DNA from: Phocoenobacter atlanticus subsp. cyclopteri
Lineage (GTDB): Bacteria > Pseudomonadota > Gammaproteobacteria > Enterobacterales > Pasteurellaceae
DNA length: 64,000 bases
Assembly: GCF_018343795.1 (NCBI RefSeq)
Contig: NZ_CP074346.1
Span: 1,674,001-1,738,000, forward strand
Direction: 5' to 3'
Program-made: the position numbers and the translations under genes
The notes under the pieces: model-generated
The model's database searches: none
Told to the model about the DNA's origin: nothing
Seen by the model: the letters and a program-made list of their open reading frames with translations, nothing else
Shown here: piece after piece, positions 62,238 through 64,000 of the stretch
Layout of the letters: every line of letters begins with the position of its first letter
Numbering within the stretch: the first letter of the stretch is position 1

Positions 62238-63074
62238 ATGAAATCAGTAATGGATTATTTTTATCAACCACTTCAAAAAAATGAAAGTATCCGTATTTTA
62301 CAAATTACGGATACGCATTTGTTTTCGAAAAGAAATGAACAATTGTTAGGAATGAATACAACTAACAGTTTTCAAGCTGTGCTGGATGCTATTTTAGATA
62401 ACCCGTTTCAGTTTGAGCTTGTGTTAGCAACTGGAGACTTAGTACAAGATCATAATGAACAAGGTTATCACTGCTTTGCAAAAATGGTAGAACCACTAGA
62501 GAAACCTATTTTTTGGTTACCAGGTAATCACGATCAAGCTCAAATGGAAAAACCATTACAACAGTATTCACAAATTAACCCACAAAAACAAATTTTAATT
62601 GGAGATAAATGGCAGATTTTAATGCTAGATAGCCAAGTATTTGGGGTACCATACGGCAAATTAAGTTCACACCAATTAGATTGGTTACACACAAAATTAG
62701 AGCAAAACAAAGAGCGTTATACTTTGATCGCATTACATCATAATATCTTACCAACTTATTCTGCTTGGTTAGATCAACACAGTTTACGCAATGTCCACGA
62801 TTTTGCCCAAATAATAAAACCTTATCACAATATCAAAGCCATTATTCACGGACATATTCATCAAGAAATGGATCAAATATGGAAAGGTATACGTATTTTA
62901 TCTACGCCTTCAACTTGTATTCAATTCAAACCCAATAGCAATAATTTTACTCTAGACTTAATTCCACAAGGTTGGCGAGAAATAGTTTTACATCCAGATG
63001 GTTCAATAAATACAGAGGTTAAACGTCTTGCAACAAATGAATTCTTACCTGATTTTAGCGCAGAAGGGTACTAG
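62238..63074 (+). CDS. cpdA: 3',5'-cyclic-AMP phosphodiesterase CpdA
   Basis: A 278-residue metallophosphoesterase hydrolysing cAMP, which in competent Pasteurellaceae sets CRP activity and thus competence. Metal-binding motifs in order: QITDTHLF, VLATGDLVQDHN, WLPGNHDQ, LIALHHN and AIIHGHIHQEMD. Follows nudF, as icc follows nudF in E. coli. Ends before a terminator. Confidence 0.95.
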   Translation: MKSVMDYFYQPLQKNESIRILQITDTHLFSKRNEQLLGMNTTNSFQAVLDAILDNPFQFELVLATGDLVQDHNEQGYHCFAKMVEPLEKPIFWLPGNHDQAQMEKPLQQYSQINPQKQILIGDKWQILMLDSQVFGVPYGKLSSHQLDWLHTKLEQNKERYTLIALHHNILPTYSAWLDQHSLRNVHDFAQIIKPYHNIKAIIHGHIHQEMDQIWKGIRILSTPSTCIQFKPNSNNFTLDLIPQGWREIVLHPDGSINTEVKRLATNEFLPDFSAEGY

Positions 63075-63093
63075 ATCCTTTTGAATAAACGAA

Positions 63094-63128
63094 AAAAACC
63101 AAACGAATTTAGTTTTCACTTGGTTTTT
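63094..63128. terminator. Bidirectional terminator between cpdA and hfq
   Basis: AAAAACCAA (63094-63102) pairs with TTGGTTTTT (63120-63128); T runs exist on both strands between convergent genes. Confidence 0.7.
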
Positions 63129-63150
63129 ATAAGAAATTTCAGCCTTAAAA

Positions 63151-63441
63151 CTACTCTGTACCGACACTTTCAACTTGAGACTCTGCTTGATTACAAGATT
63201 GAGGGGTAGCTTGTGGATGATTATTGTTATTATGAGATATTGCTCGTGCAGGAACAATAGTCGAAATAGCATGCTTATATACCATTTGACTCACTGTATT
63301 TTTTAATAAAATAACAAACTGATCAAATGATTCAATTTGACCTTGTAACTTAATTCCATTAACGAGATAAATAGAAACAGGAATCCTTTCACGGCGTAGT
63401 GAATTTAAATATGGATCTTGTAAAGATTGACCTTTTGCCAT
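63151..63441 (-). CDS. hfq: RNA chaperone Hfq
   Basis: A 96-residue Sm-like hexamer subunit mediating sRNA-mRNA pairing. The core [40 protein letters not shown] and the Sm2 motif [10 protein letters not shown] are near universal. The C-terminal tail (about 72-96) is Asn/Gln/Ser-rich with an NNNNH run. It follows miaA on the same strand, the conserved miaA-hfq order. Confidence 0.98.
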   Translation of the reverse strand: MAKGQSLQDPYLNSLRRERIPVSIYLVNGIKLQGQIESFDQFVILLKNTVSQMVYKHAISTIVPARAISHNNNNHPQATPQSCNQAESQVESVGTE

Positions 63442-63532
63442 AACAATCGTTCCTTTTAATTATTGTTTTATACGAAAGAATAGTACGATTAAAAGTAATA
63501 AAAATACAATAAATCGATAAAATTATACCCTT

Positions 63533-64000
63533 TTATAATTTTAACTCAATGATCTTTTTCATTTTAATATAAGAATTATCTAGTTCTAGACTATCCAACC
63601 ATTCTATCTCACTTTTCCATCCTCGCAACCAAGTTATTTGACGTTTAGCAAGCTGTCTTGTGGCACAGATACCTTTAAAAATTGCGTCATCAAGAGAAAT
63701 ATCACCTTGCAAGTGCTCCCACATTTGGCGATAACCGACACAACGAATTGAAGGCAAATCAATATGTAAATCTTTACGTTCAAATAACCGCTCAACCTCT
63801 TGTTTAAAACCAAGATCTATCATTTTATGAAAACGCTGTTCTATTCGTTGATGTAATATAGCTCGATCTTGAGGAGAGATTGCAAATTGCAAAACATCAT
63901 AGGGTAATACCTCTCCTTTTTGAGCGATTAACTCTGTCATTGTTTTACCTGAAATATAAAAGACCTCTAAGGCTCGTCCAATTCGTTGGCTATCATTTTC
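63533..64000 (-). CDS. miaA: tRNA dimethylallyltransferase MiaA, C-terminal part
   Basis: 156 codons including stop; the 5' part lies beyond the window. MiaA adds the dimethylallyl group to A37 of UNN-decoding tRNAs. The visible part begins [20 protein letters not shown] (the family's D-x-x-R-x-x-R-A-L-E motif) and contains [19 protein letters not shown] and [16 protein letters not shown], both diagnostic. The frame continues through an internal ATG at 63940 without a stop, so that Met is not the start. Confidence 0.96.
   Translation of the reverse strand, partial: ENDSQRIGRALEVFYISGKTMTELIAQKGEVLPYDVLQFAISPQDRAILHQRIEQRFHKMIDLGFKQEVERLFERKDLHIDLPSIRCVGYRQMWEHLQGDISLDDAIFKGICATRQLAKRQITWLRGWKSEIEWLDSLELDNSYIKMKKIIELKL

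Overview
The window comes from an AT-rich gammaproteobacterium of the family Pasteurellaceae. Three things point there. Gene order is typical of the family: comA/comB divergent from mrcA, matP-lonH-fabA, murB-birA, glyQ-glutaredoxin-glyS, rsxABCDGE, miaA-hfq. DNA-uptake signal sequences of the ACAAGCGGT type, followed by an AT tract and AATTTGCAAA, are scattered through genes and spacers; this is the Actinobacillus/Mannheimia/ducreyi-type signal rather than the AAGTGCGGT of H. influenzae sensu stricto. The 23S rRNA carries a helix-45 intervening sequence of the kind known from this family. I cannot name genus or species.

Layout. 1-7.4 kb: competence genes comB (partial) and comA, PBP1A, a methyltransferase broken by an in-frame stop, a secreted carbohydrate-binding-like protein, a small membrane-linked XRE regulator and xerD. 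7.5-13.3 kb: a complete rrn operon on the minus strand (16S-tRNAIle-tRNAAla-23S-5S) with promoter, boxA elements and terminator. 13.4-15.0 kb: an ISAs1-family insertion sequence with intact 10-bp target duplication, sitting in a decayed gene. 15-28.6 kb: housekeeping genes (fabA, lonH, matP, fmt, rnr, birA, murB, dapF, glyQ, glyS), with a PDDEXK-type nuclease gene inserted between glyQ and glyS. 28.9-32.9 kb: a large S6-family serine-protease autotransporter. 32.9-43.2 kb: ubiH, a fructokinase-type ROK kinase, a shortened CdaR-like regulator, manA and the rsxABCDGE electron-transport operon.

43.3-58.0 kb is the accessory highlight: a two-partner secretion / contact-dependent-inhibition-like island. 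A TpsB transporter is divergent from a 2101-residue TpsA/CdiA-like exoprotein ending in a Hint domain and a putative nuclease, followed by an Imm49-like immunity gene. Three promoterless-looking orphan toxin/immunity cassettes and one terminal fragment follow. Each cassette begins with a copy of the parent's pretoxin region, and the copies differ in length. The first copy is a 922-bp direct repeat nearly identical to the parent, so recombination could swap the toxin tip. Orphan 1 is frameshifted at an A5 tract, its apparent immunity protein is an internal duplication, and the last fragment has an expanded hexanucleotide.

58.1-64 kb returns to core genes: rsmB, trkA, a phosphopantetheinyl transferase, an ADP-ribose pyrophosphatase, cpdA, hfq and the 3' part of miaA. 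All functional names come from motif and family recognition by eye; no database search was possible.
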